NCBI GenBank assembly: GCA_010093705.1
Contig: MU006090.1
Coordinates: 500,056 to 564,055 of the forward strand
Source: Patellaria atrata CBS 101060
Taxonomy: Eukaryota > Ascomycota > Dothideomycetes > Patellariales > Patellariaceae
Direction: 5' to 3'
DNA: 64,000 nucleotides
Every line of letters starts with the position of its first letter. Within the stretch, counting starts at the first letter, position 1. The notes under the pieces are model-generated. The model searched no databases and was not told the origin of the DNA. It was given only the letters and a program-made list of their open reading frames with translations. Positions 38,024-50,600 of this stretch are shown here, piece by piece. A program made the translations under genes and the position numbers.

Positions 38024-38424
38024 ATGGCAGTCAATGGAGGCACCTCAGCCTCAAGTTCTCCACCGTCTTCCCCCGACAGCGCTATTCCTCGAACCCTCCC
38101 GCAGGTTATAATGTCCTTGAAGTGTACGAACCCCCAGTGTTCGAAAGTGTATTTGTACGTATATAGCCGAACCTCTTTCTCGCTTTTCCGAATCTTGTGC
38201 AGAGCCTTGTCTTAAATTCCTTGAACAATATCGAGCTTGACTATTTAGACTTCTCTGGGTGTCTTTTACAATGTTCTGATTTCATACATGAGCCAAATAT
38301 GATAATGATCAACTAACAAACCTTCAGCTTCAGCGATTGCTCCAAGATCTACTGTCCCACCTGTCATCAGCAAGGAACCGGACTTCAAGTCCATACAGAC
38401 ATCAGCACGAACAGCAAGACTTGA
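38024..38424 (+). CDS. Candidate small Cys-rich spliced protein
   Basis: I do not recognise this product, and it may be a chance model. Exons 38024-38146, 38203-38258 and 38328-38424 are joined by two canonical GT..AG introns of 56 and 69 bases; the second has a good branch-like CTAAC before CTTCAG. The spliced frame is open for 91 residues. A Ser/Pro-rich start (MAVNGGTSASSSPPSSPD) leads to KCTNPQCSK. After the last junction comes GFSDCSKIYCPTCHQQGTG. The spacing Cys-x4-Cys and Cys-x5-Cys-x2-Cys-His could bind zinc, with exons 1 and 3 each giving part of the site. The first exon could also use a GT a few bases downstream, which gives an early stop. The surroundings are gene-poor. Confidence 0.35.
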
Positions 38425-41362
38425 GAGTTCCCTTTTGGGCGAAGATTCAACGTTTCCCAACTGTGCACATCAATGGAGTATCGATACGAAAATTGAGGGT
38501 TGAACAACATGTTGTCCCGAGCTTGTCAATCTCAGTCACTCCTGCACCTTTTGTAGATGTTATCACCCTAAAACCAGTCGCTACTATGAATCTCCTTATT
38601 AGTCGAGAAAGGTTACGCAAGACCACGGAGTCCCTTACATATGGATATCTCTGCTATCTCTGTTCTCATTCCCCAGTATCACTAGCTACAAAATATATAT
38701 CTTTTCCCCGCTCCTCTGCATCTTGTTAACAGTCTGCAGTTGAGTATGCAAATCAGGCCACATGATCACTATTACTGCTTCTCAACGTATCCCCATCCAT
38801 CCACACTTGGGCGTTAATGTGCTACTCTTTCCTTGAACGGCATAACCCTTGTCCCTGCACGGCGCAAAAGCTGTGCGAGGATACAGACGTCATCTAGCAG
38901 AAAGCTATGCAAAACGCTTCAATTGGAATATGTGAGGCATCGGTTAAACATCACAAGAAACGATTGGCAAACAGTGTGCGAAACGAAAGAAGTGGAGATA
39001 TGCATATTTCACAATTCGGACGTTCCCCATCCCGAGTTTGCAAAGAGGTCTTTGATGCGTACATGCTAAAATTATGGATAGTATGTAACGGAGAAGCTGT
39101 CAATCAATATATTTGCTAGTATAACTATAGTGCTATACTGACAACAGATCAACGGCATGCTTGGGCTTCTCTCCCTGTGTTTAGGCTCGGGGCTAGAACG
39201 TGGCAGAGTCGATAGCTATACGTTGTACTGTACAGCAACCTAATACAAGAGGAGCCTGGAGATATTCCGCCAGTCCTGAACACAGGGGATAGTATTCGTA
39301 CGACCACACCCTAGAAAAACTATGAATTATAGCCCTCGATCAACAAAACACACCGCGGCATATTCTCCTCGTGTTCGGAACGTAATGATGAATGAGTTCT
39401 CTAGGTCATTTCTTTCTTTTGTCCCCATGTCCTTAACATCGTGGAGGTATAATACTAACACTTGGATGTTACTGAGCGTCTATGGCATGCAACTATCCGC
39501 AATATCGTTCTAGCTTCAAAGTTAGCCGAAAGTTTTACTCAAATCAAAAGCGAATACTGTACTGTTTCCTGTATAATGGCGGCTTTCGCGGGTCAACACT
39601 TAATAGGATCTAAATCTCCTGAACAAGAAAAGGTAAGTTGATATATCCGACTACTTGCTCGATCTTACTCAACAACTACCACACTCAATACCCATTTGTA
39701 TCTTATGCACAATTACGAACCTGTGGAATTTGTGCGGAGGTCCCGGAAGACATCCCGATTGGTCATTCTGTATATAAAACCAGCCCGATTTCAGGAGTTT
39801 ATTCCGATCAGATCTCAACTTTCATCCTATAAAACATTTCGAAATTCTCTACACACTCTAGCTGGTTGAATATTCTTCTTTATTCTCTTCTTATGGATGT
39901 CGTTCTAACTTCAATCAGCGCCGCTTCCAACTTCTCTCCTTCCCCTACTTAACGTATTGTTTTTCTGTAGCGGCCGTGACCCAGGAGCTAGGTAGCTATG
40001 GTGGGATGGTCACACTCGGGGTTCACCAACTCATCTTCTCATGTCCATCGCCCTCGGTATGCCGTTCAGCCAATCATAATGTCCCCAGCCATGCGGAGGT
40101 AAGCTCCGGCCGCAGCAGCTATACGAATGACCAGCAAAATCTGCCTACATAATACTGGGCAAAAGGGACGATACTCTAATGAGGATGAATTCAGTTTCCG
40201 CAGCGAACGCTTCGTGGTTGAGGGTGATTGGAGAGGTGGTGAGATAGTGAGGTTCAAAGATCGATTAACTATTAGGGGATCGATCGTACTACACTTCGCT
40301 CGGAAGACTTCTTTTACCAACATGGCTTGAAAGTTGTAATGAACAAGGGTGGTCTGATCCTCGAGAGCGACATCGGCCCATTGTTGACTTCGACTGCAAG
40401 CTGTCCGTACCAGCGTGTGAAGCGGCAGGCCCTTATCTCAGGGGCACTTACTCTCCGGGGGCACGAATAGGGGTTCAATGTATGCCAGGACCCTTGACCC
40501 TAAGGTTCTTCCAGATGTAGCATTACCCTATCGTGTGGAATCTCCAGGTGGGAAATATACTATGGCGAGATATCTGGATGACCTTATTTCCGGCAAGAAA
40601 ACCTTCGGCCAGAGTACACTTCTGTATATCTACATCAGACTGAGCTGCGTCATCTCTTTCTGAGGTTCCTCACTAGAACACACCCTCTAGTAACCATCCA
40701 ATTGCTTCTCGAAGTCCCATTTCGCCGGTATCCAATCCCGAGGGAAAACTCCAAACTCTACCTACGCTCACGGACACATATCAGACGATTAAGATCAGTG
40801 ATCCATAGGTCTCTTTCTGGATAACCAACAATGGAGCTAACATACTTCTCGAAGAAATTGCGTACATGGAAGGAGATAACGGTGTTATATACCAATACAA
40901 CTATTGGATATTCCATTGTCAGTACGCACCTTGGTCAAGAAGGTTAGGTAACTTACTCACCGCACTTTCCTTCCCGAGAAGAGCTTCACGCCATGCCAGT
41001 CACCTCATGCATCCCTCTGTATTCCCACAATAGTGTCTTAGATGCAGTAAGCAGAAAAGTTAAGAGAAAGTTATAGATAAGCTAACATATTGGACTCAGA
41101 CCACTTCGAAAGCATGACGAAAAGATATTGGCTTGGCGAATTGAGCCCTATGCTGCAATTTTCGTCGTTAACCTGTATTGCCGAGCCAGATGAAACAATT
41201 AGGAGGCACAAGAGAACAAAAGAGCAGCCCAAACTCCTTAGTATTGACAACTCCGATCTTCGGATAACGGAAGTGAAGGTTAAGGAAACTCGACTCATCC
41301 ATCCCTCTTTCCACGATCAACATATCCATTCAACCCAGATGGCTTCCCTCAACAAACAACTC
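38425..41362. other. Gene-poor stretch with isolated ORF fragments
   Basis: Two fragments have protein-like texture but no workable gene model. An ATG at 39576 opens MAAFAGQHLIGSKSPEQEK and runs straight into a consensus donor, GTAAGT, at about 39632, with no clear partner exon. A second frame near 40490-40610 reads ARTLDPKVLPDVALPYRVES then TMARYLDDLISGKKTFG. They may be remains of a decayed gene. No RNA gene or terminal repeats were seen. Confidence 0.4.
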
Positions 41363-42716
41363 CTAAGCTCTACCCTTCCCCCGTCCCCACTTCGGCATCC
41401 AACTCCCACCCTCAAGCTTCGCATACTTCCCCTTCTCCCGCCTCCCAAAACAGCACCCGACAAAGACCGTAGCGGTGATGATACCGCAAACCGCCGCCAA
41501 CACGATGCCAGCCCAGCGCGCATAATTCTTTTTCAATTAGCACATCCGTACACCATCCCCCAAGCCACACCCGTAAAAGAAGCAGCCAGAAATAAGGAGA
41601 GGGAAAGTAAACTCACCGCCTCGGCACACAAAACCCCCCACGGCACCCCAACTCCCCCATACAAGTCCCGATCGGTATGACTGCAGCTCCACGTGCGGAA
41701 ACTATGTTTGCCCCCGTCCAGCCGGGCCTCGAACTGCAGGACCACGGACACGAGCGTCCAACATGCGCTTAAACCTCCCACTAACAGGACTACTAACAGG
41801 CCCGCCCACGCGGAGGAGAGGTACCTAAAACACGCATATTAACACTGCAAACCACCCCCCCTAACTCAACGACGCGGTAATCGGAAGGGAAACACGAACC
41901 TAAACCCCCGCGAAACGCTAGCGATAACGAACACCCCCGCCAAGACGAACGACAACACACCAAGCGCGAGATACGCTTTCAGCGCTCTCTCGTCGATGCC
42001 GGCGCGCGGCCACGCGGAGACCCAGTCTCGGTCCGCGGCGCCGGAGGTGTTGGTCTGCAGGACCCATTTTCCGTTGTCGCGAGTGCGACGGTATGTAGCG
42101 TAGATATGGGCGGAGGTGCCAATTATGACGGCGGAGAGGGTGAGGAGGATGAGGAGAAGGGTTAAGCGGATGCGGGCGAGGGTTTTGGGCCAGGTGGAGT
42201 GTGAGCGGGGGGGATGGGGGTGGGTAGAGCGCAGACGTTCGAAGGGATGGGGGGAGGGCGAGGGAGAGGTGAGGGAGATCCGGGGTGGGACGCTGTGGGA
42301 GCGGCTGGAGTGGTGGGTGTGGTGGGCGTCGAGGGAGGGGCGGCCGGAGCGGGTGGAGGGGTCGTAGGTTGAGGTTAGGTGTTTGTCTTTTTTCGGGGTT
42401 TGTTAGCGTGGTGCAGCAGGTATATCTACTATATGTAATATATAACGTCCGGTATGGTTATGGAAGATATAAGTGGGACTCCCTTAATCCTGGCGATCGT
42501 AAATCCGGCTTCTCCCTGTTGTGCGTGAGGGAATATCATCCCGATACATGGTGATGCTCGTGCGAAACGACAGAGATAACGACACTCACCGCGTTCCAAC
42601 AATGTCATCTCGTCCGCTATCTCGGCCATTTCGACCCTATCGACATCGCTGAGCGCGCGGGAGTGGCGCGGGTTATAGCTCGTGCTGCTCTCGCTGAGGG
42701 GGTTGTAGGATGCCAT
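41363..42716 (-). CDS. Four-span membrane protein of unknown function
   Basis: Four exons, 42716-42590, 42386-41900, 41824-41617 and 41527-41363, join in frame to 328 residues. The first intron is unusually long here (203 bases). A cytosolic-looking N-terminus of about 115 residues (Ser/His/Pro-rich, MASYNPLSESSTSYNPRHSR start) precedes hydrophobic spans at about residues 117-138, 180-200, 207-235 and 278-300. The loop between spans 1 and 2 carries GKWVLQTNTSG. The loop between spans 3 and 4 carries two cysteines (TWSCSH and GVLCAEA), which could form a disulfide outside the cytosol. The last span ends in VGCCFGRREKG and a short basic tail. The layout resembles tetraspan or MARVEL-type proteins, but I see no signature that names the family. 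Its GC-rich codon use is higher than in the flanking spacers. Confidence 0.8.
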
Positions 42717-44412
42717 TTCCGGGTGAAGTTGGGGTGAGGAGGAGTCTGAAGGTCGGAAGGAATGGGAAGGAGGTTTGGAAGGGGAGAATGGGAAGAGAAG
42801 TTTGTATGGGCTTTTGGAGGAGGATGTATGAGATGTGAAGGAAAAAGGGGGAAGAGAAGTAGAACTATAAGGAGATCAGGGGGGAGGAAGGTAGAACTAT
42901 GTAGTAAAGACTTCTAAGCTAAACGTCCTTTCTCAATCCTCACCAAAGCACTCAATCCCAAAGAACGAGACGGAGACTCAGTTGAAGTGTACAGTAACGA
43001 GAGAAAAACAATACTTAAGAACGAGAACCTGAGGGATCATTTTCCTTACCTCACTTACCTTGCGCACATACTTCAGGGCGCAGTATTTCCTGACTAAGGT
43101 GTGGAAATATAGAACTAGATTCCCTACCTTACTCATTTGCTTTGCTTAGGTCTCTAACGGCTGTGAGAACTCAAAATAAGAGTAAGTACCGTAAGCATAT
43201 TTTGTTTGTATCTTGCATGTGTCAGCGTCGGAGGGTCAAAAATAGCTACCGGCGCTAGAGTTGGAGATTCCTGTTTGTGGATTAGGTTATGCCCTAGGAC
43301 TGGTTTTAGCTCCTTTCGCTTGTGCTTTTGAGCTAATCAAAACGGTTTACGTTCCCTTAAGTCTTCTACATATCAAAAGTCGACTGGTATACACAAAAGT
43401 TATAGAAACCATAGTACTGAATAGAACTACCCTCACTGTCACAAAACAATTATTCTTCCTCTAGAACTACCGTGCAAACCTACAGACTCACACTCCCTCG
43501 GAATCGGATCACGGCCGGCTCAGCATCCGAGAAGATGCGTTGAAACGTGGCGCAGACAAACGCCAGCCGGTTCTACTGTGAGATACCTGAGACATAAAAA
43601 CTCGGAAGCCCACCGTGCCGCGAGGCTTGTCAGCGAATTCCCATTTCGCATACTGTACCGGGAAGTTAACCGCTAGGACACTTTCGACGTACCAGCCAGA
43701 CTTGGCACAGATCCATTTGTTCTTCGTTCAAGGTACGGTCATAAAATATCGGCATATCCATATCGCAAAAGACTCGAGCACATGATATCACAAAGTCCCA
43801 TCTCACCCAGCACGCATCCTGAAATTTGTAACATCTATTTCGTTACCTGGTACCGCTATAAGTCTAAGAGTGAAGTTGTCCGATAAAGATCATAGACATG
43901 CACTCTAACAATCATATTCCTCCCATCAACCTCCCCAGCAACCCTCACCATCTTCCCACCTCGCATCCCTATAACGCGTCCCCATCAGATGAAACCTTGC
44001 TTGATAACGGGGGAACCCTCCCACCCCACATCCACAGATCCTCCAGTAGCAAAATACAAAGATGTTGCCGCCAAAAACACTACTCAGGTATCAAGCAGTC
44101 CTTGTCAAACGCACACATTCAGTAAAGAAAAAGGGGAAGCGGGGGATAATGAGGACAGAGATCCTCTATTAATACACGCAACAACAGGAAAAGGAAAGTT
44201 ACCCCTGGTGTCATAATCCTTCCACTACCATTAGAGCTAGGTAGTGTAAGAAAGGGGTAATAGTACTCGGGTCGCCCCAGACGAAAGCAGAACTTTTGGG
44301 TGACCGAATAGAGAGACCGGAGATCGATCGTTTGCGCCATTCGCCAGAGATGAAATACCAAATTGGAGAGGATAGAGATCCAATGGTAGAATTGGTACGA
44401 AGTGCGAAGTAC
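42717..44412. other. 1.7-kb spacer, no gene seen
   Basis: Region upstream of the four-span protein and downstream of PAB1, both on the minus strand. The part next to 42717 is G-rich on the plus strand (CT-rich on the transcribed strand), as expected for a fungal leader. A frame at 43898-44216 lacks protein texture. No tRNA or repeat was recognised. Confidence 0.45.
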
Positions 44413-46886
44413 TTAAGCCTTCTCGCCTTCAGGCTTAGCTTCTGCCGCGTCCTTACCGTCCTGTCCGTCTTCGGGATCCTTCGCTTTGACGTACTCATCG
44501 TAAACACTCATAGCCTCCTCGACCTTGGCGCGAAGAGCTGAATCGTCGTTGGTACTGGAATAGAGTTAGTTTGATGAAAGTTCATTGTTAGGTAAAGTAG
44601 ACTTACAGATTCAACAACTCAGCGTTGTCCATCTCAAGCAACATGCCCGTGATCTTACCAGCGAGCTCCGGCTGCTGCTCATGAATCTTGGGATACAGAG
44701 CCTCACCAAGTGTCTGCTTCTGCTGTTGCGGCGTCAACGAAGTGAGGACGTTGACGTCAATACCAGATGCCTGACCCGGGACTGGGCCGTTGGGTCCAGC
44801 ACCACGACCGCCCTGGAGGAAGGGTTGGGCTGGTCTGCCACTTGGCATATTACCACGACCAGCACCTTGTTGACCGGAGAACTGTGGAATTCCACCTCCA
44901 CGCATGGCTGGAGCTGCTTGAGGAAGGCTTGGCATACCTCCCATTCCTGGAATCGGGGCACGAGCACCTGCACCGCGACCACCCATAGCGGCTTGCTGAG
45001 CGGCTGCGGCGAGTTGCATGTAGGCTGGACCATATGCTTGGGGGGAGAAGCCCGCTTGCATTGGAGGTAAACCGTACATAGGAGGTAATTGCTGTGCATT
45101 TTGAGCGCCGCGACCACCCTGCTGAGGAGGGATAGGGCCGGGGAAACCAGCACCACGACCGCCTTGAGCACCTGGAATGCCTTGTGGGAATGGCATTTGA
45201 CCACGTGCTCCTGGGGGGAAGATTGGTTGTTGACCGGGTCCGAAGAACATCTGGGGTTGCATGTACTGCTTGCATAAGTATTAGTTTAGCTGATCATCTA
45301 ATTCCGATCTCAAGCTTACCTGATTGGGCATTCCAGCCGCTGCTGCTGCCTGTTGCATACGGATCTGGTTACGAGCTTGAATTGTGGCTTCCAACTACCA
45401 AATTGTTAGATATTGAATCTTGCCCGCAACGAGATGCAGGGTTATTACTCACCTGACTCTTGCGGACATCTTTACGTTGAGCCAAGGCAACATAGAGAGG
45501 CTTGTTATTGACCATCTTCTGGTTCATCTCCGTGACAGCCTTTGTCGCCTCATCTGGGTTGCTGAAGCAGACAAAGCCGAAGCCTTTGCTCTTGCCCAAG
45601 ATCTTCTTCTCCCCCTTGATGGTGATCTTGTCCTGCTCCCCTTTGCCGTCCTTCTTCTCGCTATCAGAACCCTCATTATCACCGTTCTTCTCCTCTTTGG
45701 CGCTCTCTTCACTCTTCTCTTCTTGAGGTGTCGATGAAGAATCAGCAGGAGTGGTATCTCGCATAACCTTGGCAGAGGTGATGGTTCCGAATGGGGTGAA
45801 GATATCCCTCAGCTTCTCATCGTCGACGTCGTCATCCAGATTCTTGACGTAGAGGTTCACACCTTGATACTTAGACTGCTTTTCGATACGTGCAGCCTCA
45901 TACTGCTTGCGCAGCTCTTCCTCACGTTCATGCTTCTTTTGGGCGCGACCGACATACAGCTTCTGGCCCTTGAAATCTTTATCGTGAAGTGCATCGACGG
46001 CAGTCGCAGCGTCCTCGTGCTTGACGAAATTGACAAACCCAAATCCACGGCTCTTTCCAGTCTCATTATCGTGAGCAAGGGAAGCAGACGTGATCGGACC
46101 GTACTTCTCGAACAACTCACGGAACTCGTCATCGGTAACCTCAAGATCCACGTTCTTGACGTAGATGTTGGTGAAGTTGGCCTTCATCTCCTCGAACTTG
46201 CTCATACGATCTTTCTTGGGAATATGATGACCGACGAACACCTTCTTCTCGTTAAGAAGCATACCATTGACGTGTTTGATAGCATTGTTGGCGGCCTCCG
46301 CCGTCTCGTAGTGAACGAACCCGTATCCTTTGGAGTTACCAAGCTCATCTTGCGCAACTTTGCAGCTGAGGATGTTGCCAAAGGCAGCAAAGGTATCGTG
46401 AAGGGCTTTGTTGTCAATAGCCACATCCAAGTTCTTGATAAAGACGTTGCCTTGACCAGTCTTGCGAAGTGCAGGATCGCGTTGAGACCACATGATTCTA
46501 CATGGTTTGCCCTTAATCACAGTGTAGTTCAAGTCCTCGAGAGCCTTCTCTCCATCTTCCGCGCTGTTGTAGTTGACATAAGCATATCCAAGGGAGCGAC
46601 GGGTTACAGCGTCACGGCAGACACGGATCGAAGCAACCTGACCGATAGAGGAGAAGAGTTCGAAAAGCATAGCCTCGGTGACAGAGGGATCGAGCTCACC
46701 GACATAGAGAGAGGCGGAATTTGGATGAGCGGAAGATGGAGCAGCAGATATCGGGGTTGGTAGTTCGCCGCCAGAGGGCATCGAGCTGACATTTGTGTTT
46801 AAGCTGGTTCCGTTGGCACCACTATCAGCGGGAATCGCGGCATTGCCAGCAACGGGAGATGGGGATTTCGCTACTTCAGCAGACAT
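44413..46886 (-). CDS. PAB1: Polyadenylate-binding protein Pab1
   Basis: Cytoplasmic and nuclear poly(A)-binding protein that links mRNA tails to eIF4G and to deadenylases. Exons 46886-45453, 45394-45320, 45265-44607 and 44554-44413 give 769 residues. Four RRMs follow an Ala/Ser-rich start: RRM1 ([20 protein letters not shown]), RRM2 ([20 protein letters not shown]), RRM3 ([20 protein letters not shown]) and RRM4 ([20 protein letters not shown]). RRM4 carries an acidic Lys/Glu-rich insert of about 50 residues before its RNP1 ([10 protein letters not shown]). A Gly/Arg/Pro/Met-rich linker with several GGRGAG units leads to the C-terminal MLLE domain ([20 protein letters not shown], then GMLLEMDN), which binds PAM2 peptides. 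The acceptor of the third exon could be shifted by three bases without changing phase. Confidence 0.97.
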
Positions 46887-47671
46887 TTTCGCGAAAGCTT
46901 TGGAGATAAGAGGTTAGTTGCGATTAACAAGGCCTGGAGTAAATGCAGAGGCGACAAAGACAGGTTCTGTGATTCGTACTGTTCTGGTTTTTGGAAGAGG
47001 TCCTATGGAGCTGTCGGACCTCGGATCAGTAAAAGGGATAATTTTCTAGATTTCTGATGACCGTTCAGGTGGATGCAGCGTAGAGCCAGACGAGCGATAG
47101 TAGGAACGAGTTGGAGACGCACGAGAGATTTTATCTTTGAAATTGATGTGAAAGGTGTTCACTCGATAAAGTTGTTGGACTGGGTTTTCTGGATTTTCAA
47201 GTTTTTTTTGTCAACTTTACGAAGTTTTTTTGGAGGGGGAGGCTGGGGCAAACGAGAGAAGGACTTCAGGTGAAGTTCTCTCACAGTTGTAGACTGAAGG
47301 GATTTTTGTTTGGAGGGTCGAAGGTTGAAAGGGAAAGGGCGACGCTGATGCTCAAAGAAAAATATTCCATGTGCACCTGCGTGCCTGCCATTCCTAATTA
47401 GGAGACGACCTTGGCATCACGTGCAACCCAAGGTATTACTTGTATCTGACAGCTCATTACTTAAGGAGATTGTGAAACGTTTCATATCAGTACTTAATGC
47501 ACTCATCATAGCAGTCATTATTTACTAAGCTATATTGTACAGTAATACAGTACTATCCGGTGAAAATATCACACTTAGTACAGAGTACAGTACTGGAAGA
47601 AAAAGAGGTTTAGTTATAAACACAAAGGGGTATCCGACATATGTACACCTCGAATCCATGGCAACTCCTAA
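46887..47671. other. PAB1 upstream region with A-rich tracts on the sense strand
   Basis: Presumed promoter and 5' leader of PAB1 together with the 3' flank of the next minus-strand gene. On the minus (PAB1 sense) strand, A8 (47202-47209) and A7 (47225-47231) runs lie about 320-345 bases before the ATG. No gene was seen. Confidence 0.45.
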
Positions 47672-50600
47672 TTATACCTGCAAACTTTCGTCCCATCCGC
47701 CTTGTTGAACCAAAAACTCCTCCACTCTTTCCTTACAGTCTGCCAACCCCTTTCCAAGTGCCTCAGCCCACTGCCCTTCAACAAGGCCAACCTTCTCCTT
47801 GAGATCAGCAGTCAGGCGAGCTTCTTCGTCATGTCTGACTGCATTCATCTCCGCATCTACCTCAGCGAAGTTTTCACCAGCCATCAGCCGTTGGGTTTCG
47901 AGAAGCCGGGAACCCGCTGTCATGACCCCAGTCTTAACCTCGTGCAACAAACAGAGAAGATTGGTTTGTGACTCGATGAATTGATAAGCCGACTTCTCGG
48001 TATGGACGAGCAGTGAATAGAGGTATTGCATGGGGTAATCATGATATTGTGGGCTCTCCTCATATTCCGTAGGGGGGATGAGAATTTCGAATCCATGCAA
48101 GTTTGAAGGGACTTTCTGAATGACGGTGAGAAGACCCGGTGCAATGTCCCAAAATGCGGAAAGCTGTAGCTCGACGCCACGAGTAACATTCTCCTCGATG
48201 ATACTCATGAATTCCTCGATACGCTTCAAAGTGTCTTTTTCAAATGCAACTTTCCTGTCTTGGCGATCTTGCTTGAAAAAGTTCTCGGCCTCTTGGTATT
48301 TAGCATCATTACCAGCAAGTATGTAGGGCGTCAATATGACAGCTTTGTATCGGTCATTGCGCTCATCCTCTAGCTCGAAATGCTCCCGGTGGAGTAGATC
48401 TCGAGCTTCGAATAGCCACTTGAGCAAGGTCAATGTCTCCAGTAGCTCCGGTTGTTCGTCACCCTCTTCTTGTGTCAGATTAGGGTTCGATTTTTGAGCT
48501 TCATCGAATAGATTGTTGCGCAGGTGATCAATTGACGCCGTGGCTCTGCGAATCCTTTCCAAGAACAGTGCATTGAGGGGATTGAACACTTCCTTCTGGA
48601 AGGTATCAAATTCTTGTTGCGCCTTTTGCTTGCCATATTGCGCTTCAGCAGCATCAAACTCGGCTTCTGTCTTAGCCGCATCGGCAAAAGACATGTACCC
48701 ATCGCGAATTTTCTCTTGAATATCCATGCGAAGTCCCTGACGACGTTGGTTTGCGTCTGCTTTCTCTTGTTCTCTTTGAGTCGCAATCTTAGTCTTGAAT
48801 CTTTCTTTGATGATGCTTGAGTCATCAAGCTCTGTTAGAGCGCGCCAATTTGACCTAATGTTAGCAAGATCCGGATGGTTATTTTCCAAAGCCGGGTGAT
48901 GCCTTGGATACGGAGGAGGTAAGGTAACAAGTCTCGACACATCTAGTTTCCAGGGGTCGGGAGTAGCAGGAGCAGAGTGCATGTAGAACTGCACGGTAGA
49001 TGCTCCCGGTGTAGCTTCCCCGTTATCATGCCACCCAACCTTTTCGGGAGGATATTCATTCGGGCCGTAGGAGTAAGATGGGGTCTGCTCGCTAGGACCA
49101 GGAGTCCCTCCCCCACGTGGGGAAGATTCTGCCTCCCATTGCAAGTGTTCGCGGGCTTCTCGGGGTAGTCCCATGTATTTAGATTCCCTTTTACTCCGTT
49201 CAAGCTTTTTCCCACCACGTCCAGCTGAGCCATTCGCACTTTCTTCCCACCACCGACTTGCAGACCTTCCACGTGAACCTTCCTCATCAGGGTCAGGGAC
49301 TGTGCTCATCGCCATGCTTGGAATGGGGGAAAGACAGGGCTGGAAACCACCAAAAGCATCCCCGCGGGTTCGTCCTGGCGTGGCGCTTGCCGGGGACTCT
49401 CCTTCAGTAATTGGCGTGTAGTTTGCACTTGACGCCGGGCTAGGAGCTGTGGTACGAGAGTCTGAGTAGTCGTCCATAGAAGATCTCGAAGTTCGAGTAT
49501 TGATAGTTTGAGGTGCGGTTGTGATAGGCGTAGTTGATCGTCGACCACCAGAATTGTAAGAGCGCCACATATCCCGAGTCAAATCTAGTATATCACTTGC
49601 CATACTATCGAATGCAGCTGAATACTTATCCCTCCTCAGCCTTGATTCAGCTACTATGAATTCTGCGAAAAGCTCTAATCGTTCTTGATCGGTCTTCGCA
49701 GCCGATTCCTTCTCAATAAATGCACGATGACGGTTGATGGACGTCTGCGCAAAACTGTCCACATCAGTCGGCTTAGGTGTTTTGCTTGTAAGTCCCGCAG
49801 ACGGTAAGTCAGCGGAAGGAAGACCAGCAGAAGGTAAGCCAGCTGATGGGGGTCTTGAGGGGACCAACGGAGCAGGCATGGAATTGTCCTCGTTAGGAGT
49901 ATGTAATATGTGGGATATCGGCCTATTTTGTGAATTGTGCGAACCTACTGAAAGGCTAAAGGACGAGGGTAAATCTTCCCTAGACCGGTTGAATGGTGGA
50001 GTCGGTAGTGTTTTTGAGGATAGTGCTGTGGAAGCACTCTTCATACGAGCAGAGTTCCATCCTTCCGTGGCCGGTGAGAATGGTGGTGTGGGAACAGAAG
50101 CTTCAGTTGATAAAATTCTTTCGGATGTGTTCGCTCTAGGTGTGGAGTAGCTTGACCCTGGGGTCTGCAAATCACCGTAAGGTTTCTTCATTTGCCCACT
50201 AAGTGGAGTGTCCTGTGGGGTCGAAATGCTTTTCCCTCTGCTATGAGCTGACTGTTTGACCGTTCGTCGGCGGCTGATAGCCCCATTTACCGCAGGTAGG
50301 ATCAAATCGGCTGGTTTAGCAGCTTGCGAGGACGATCCATTGGATGATGCAACCGACTCCATATCTTGGGCCCAAGGGTTGTTACTCGGTTCAATTGCGC
50401 TTTGTGCCTCAGTCATCCTCTCTCTTGCAGCTCTGCTTTCACTTCTCCTTTCCCTGATACCACGTGCACTAGGCTCTCTTCTTGCAGGGGTGCGACTCAA
50501 TCCACCTGAACTTGAAGGATGCGCCGTATGGGGTTCTGTAATATTTTGAGCTTGATAAGACGCAGTATCCTGAGCCCTGCTACTCTGTGGTAAACCGCTA

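Noticed and set aside
41090-41680. A 196-codon plus-strand frame
   Set aside because: Antisense to the last exon and intron of the four-span membrane protein; Pro/Thr-rich composition follows from its GC-rich codons.
45864-46763. A 299-codon plus-strand frame
   Set aside because: Antisense shadow of the PAB1 RRM region; no domain of its own.
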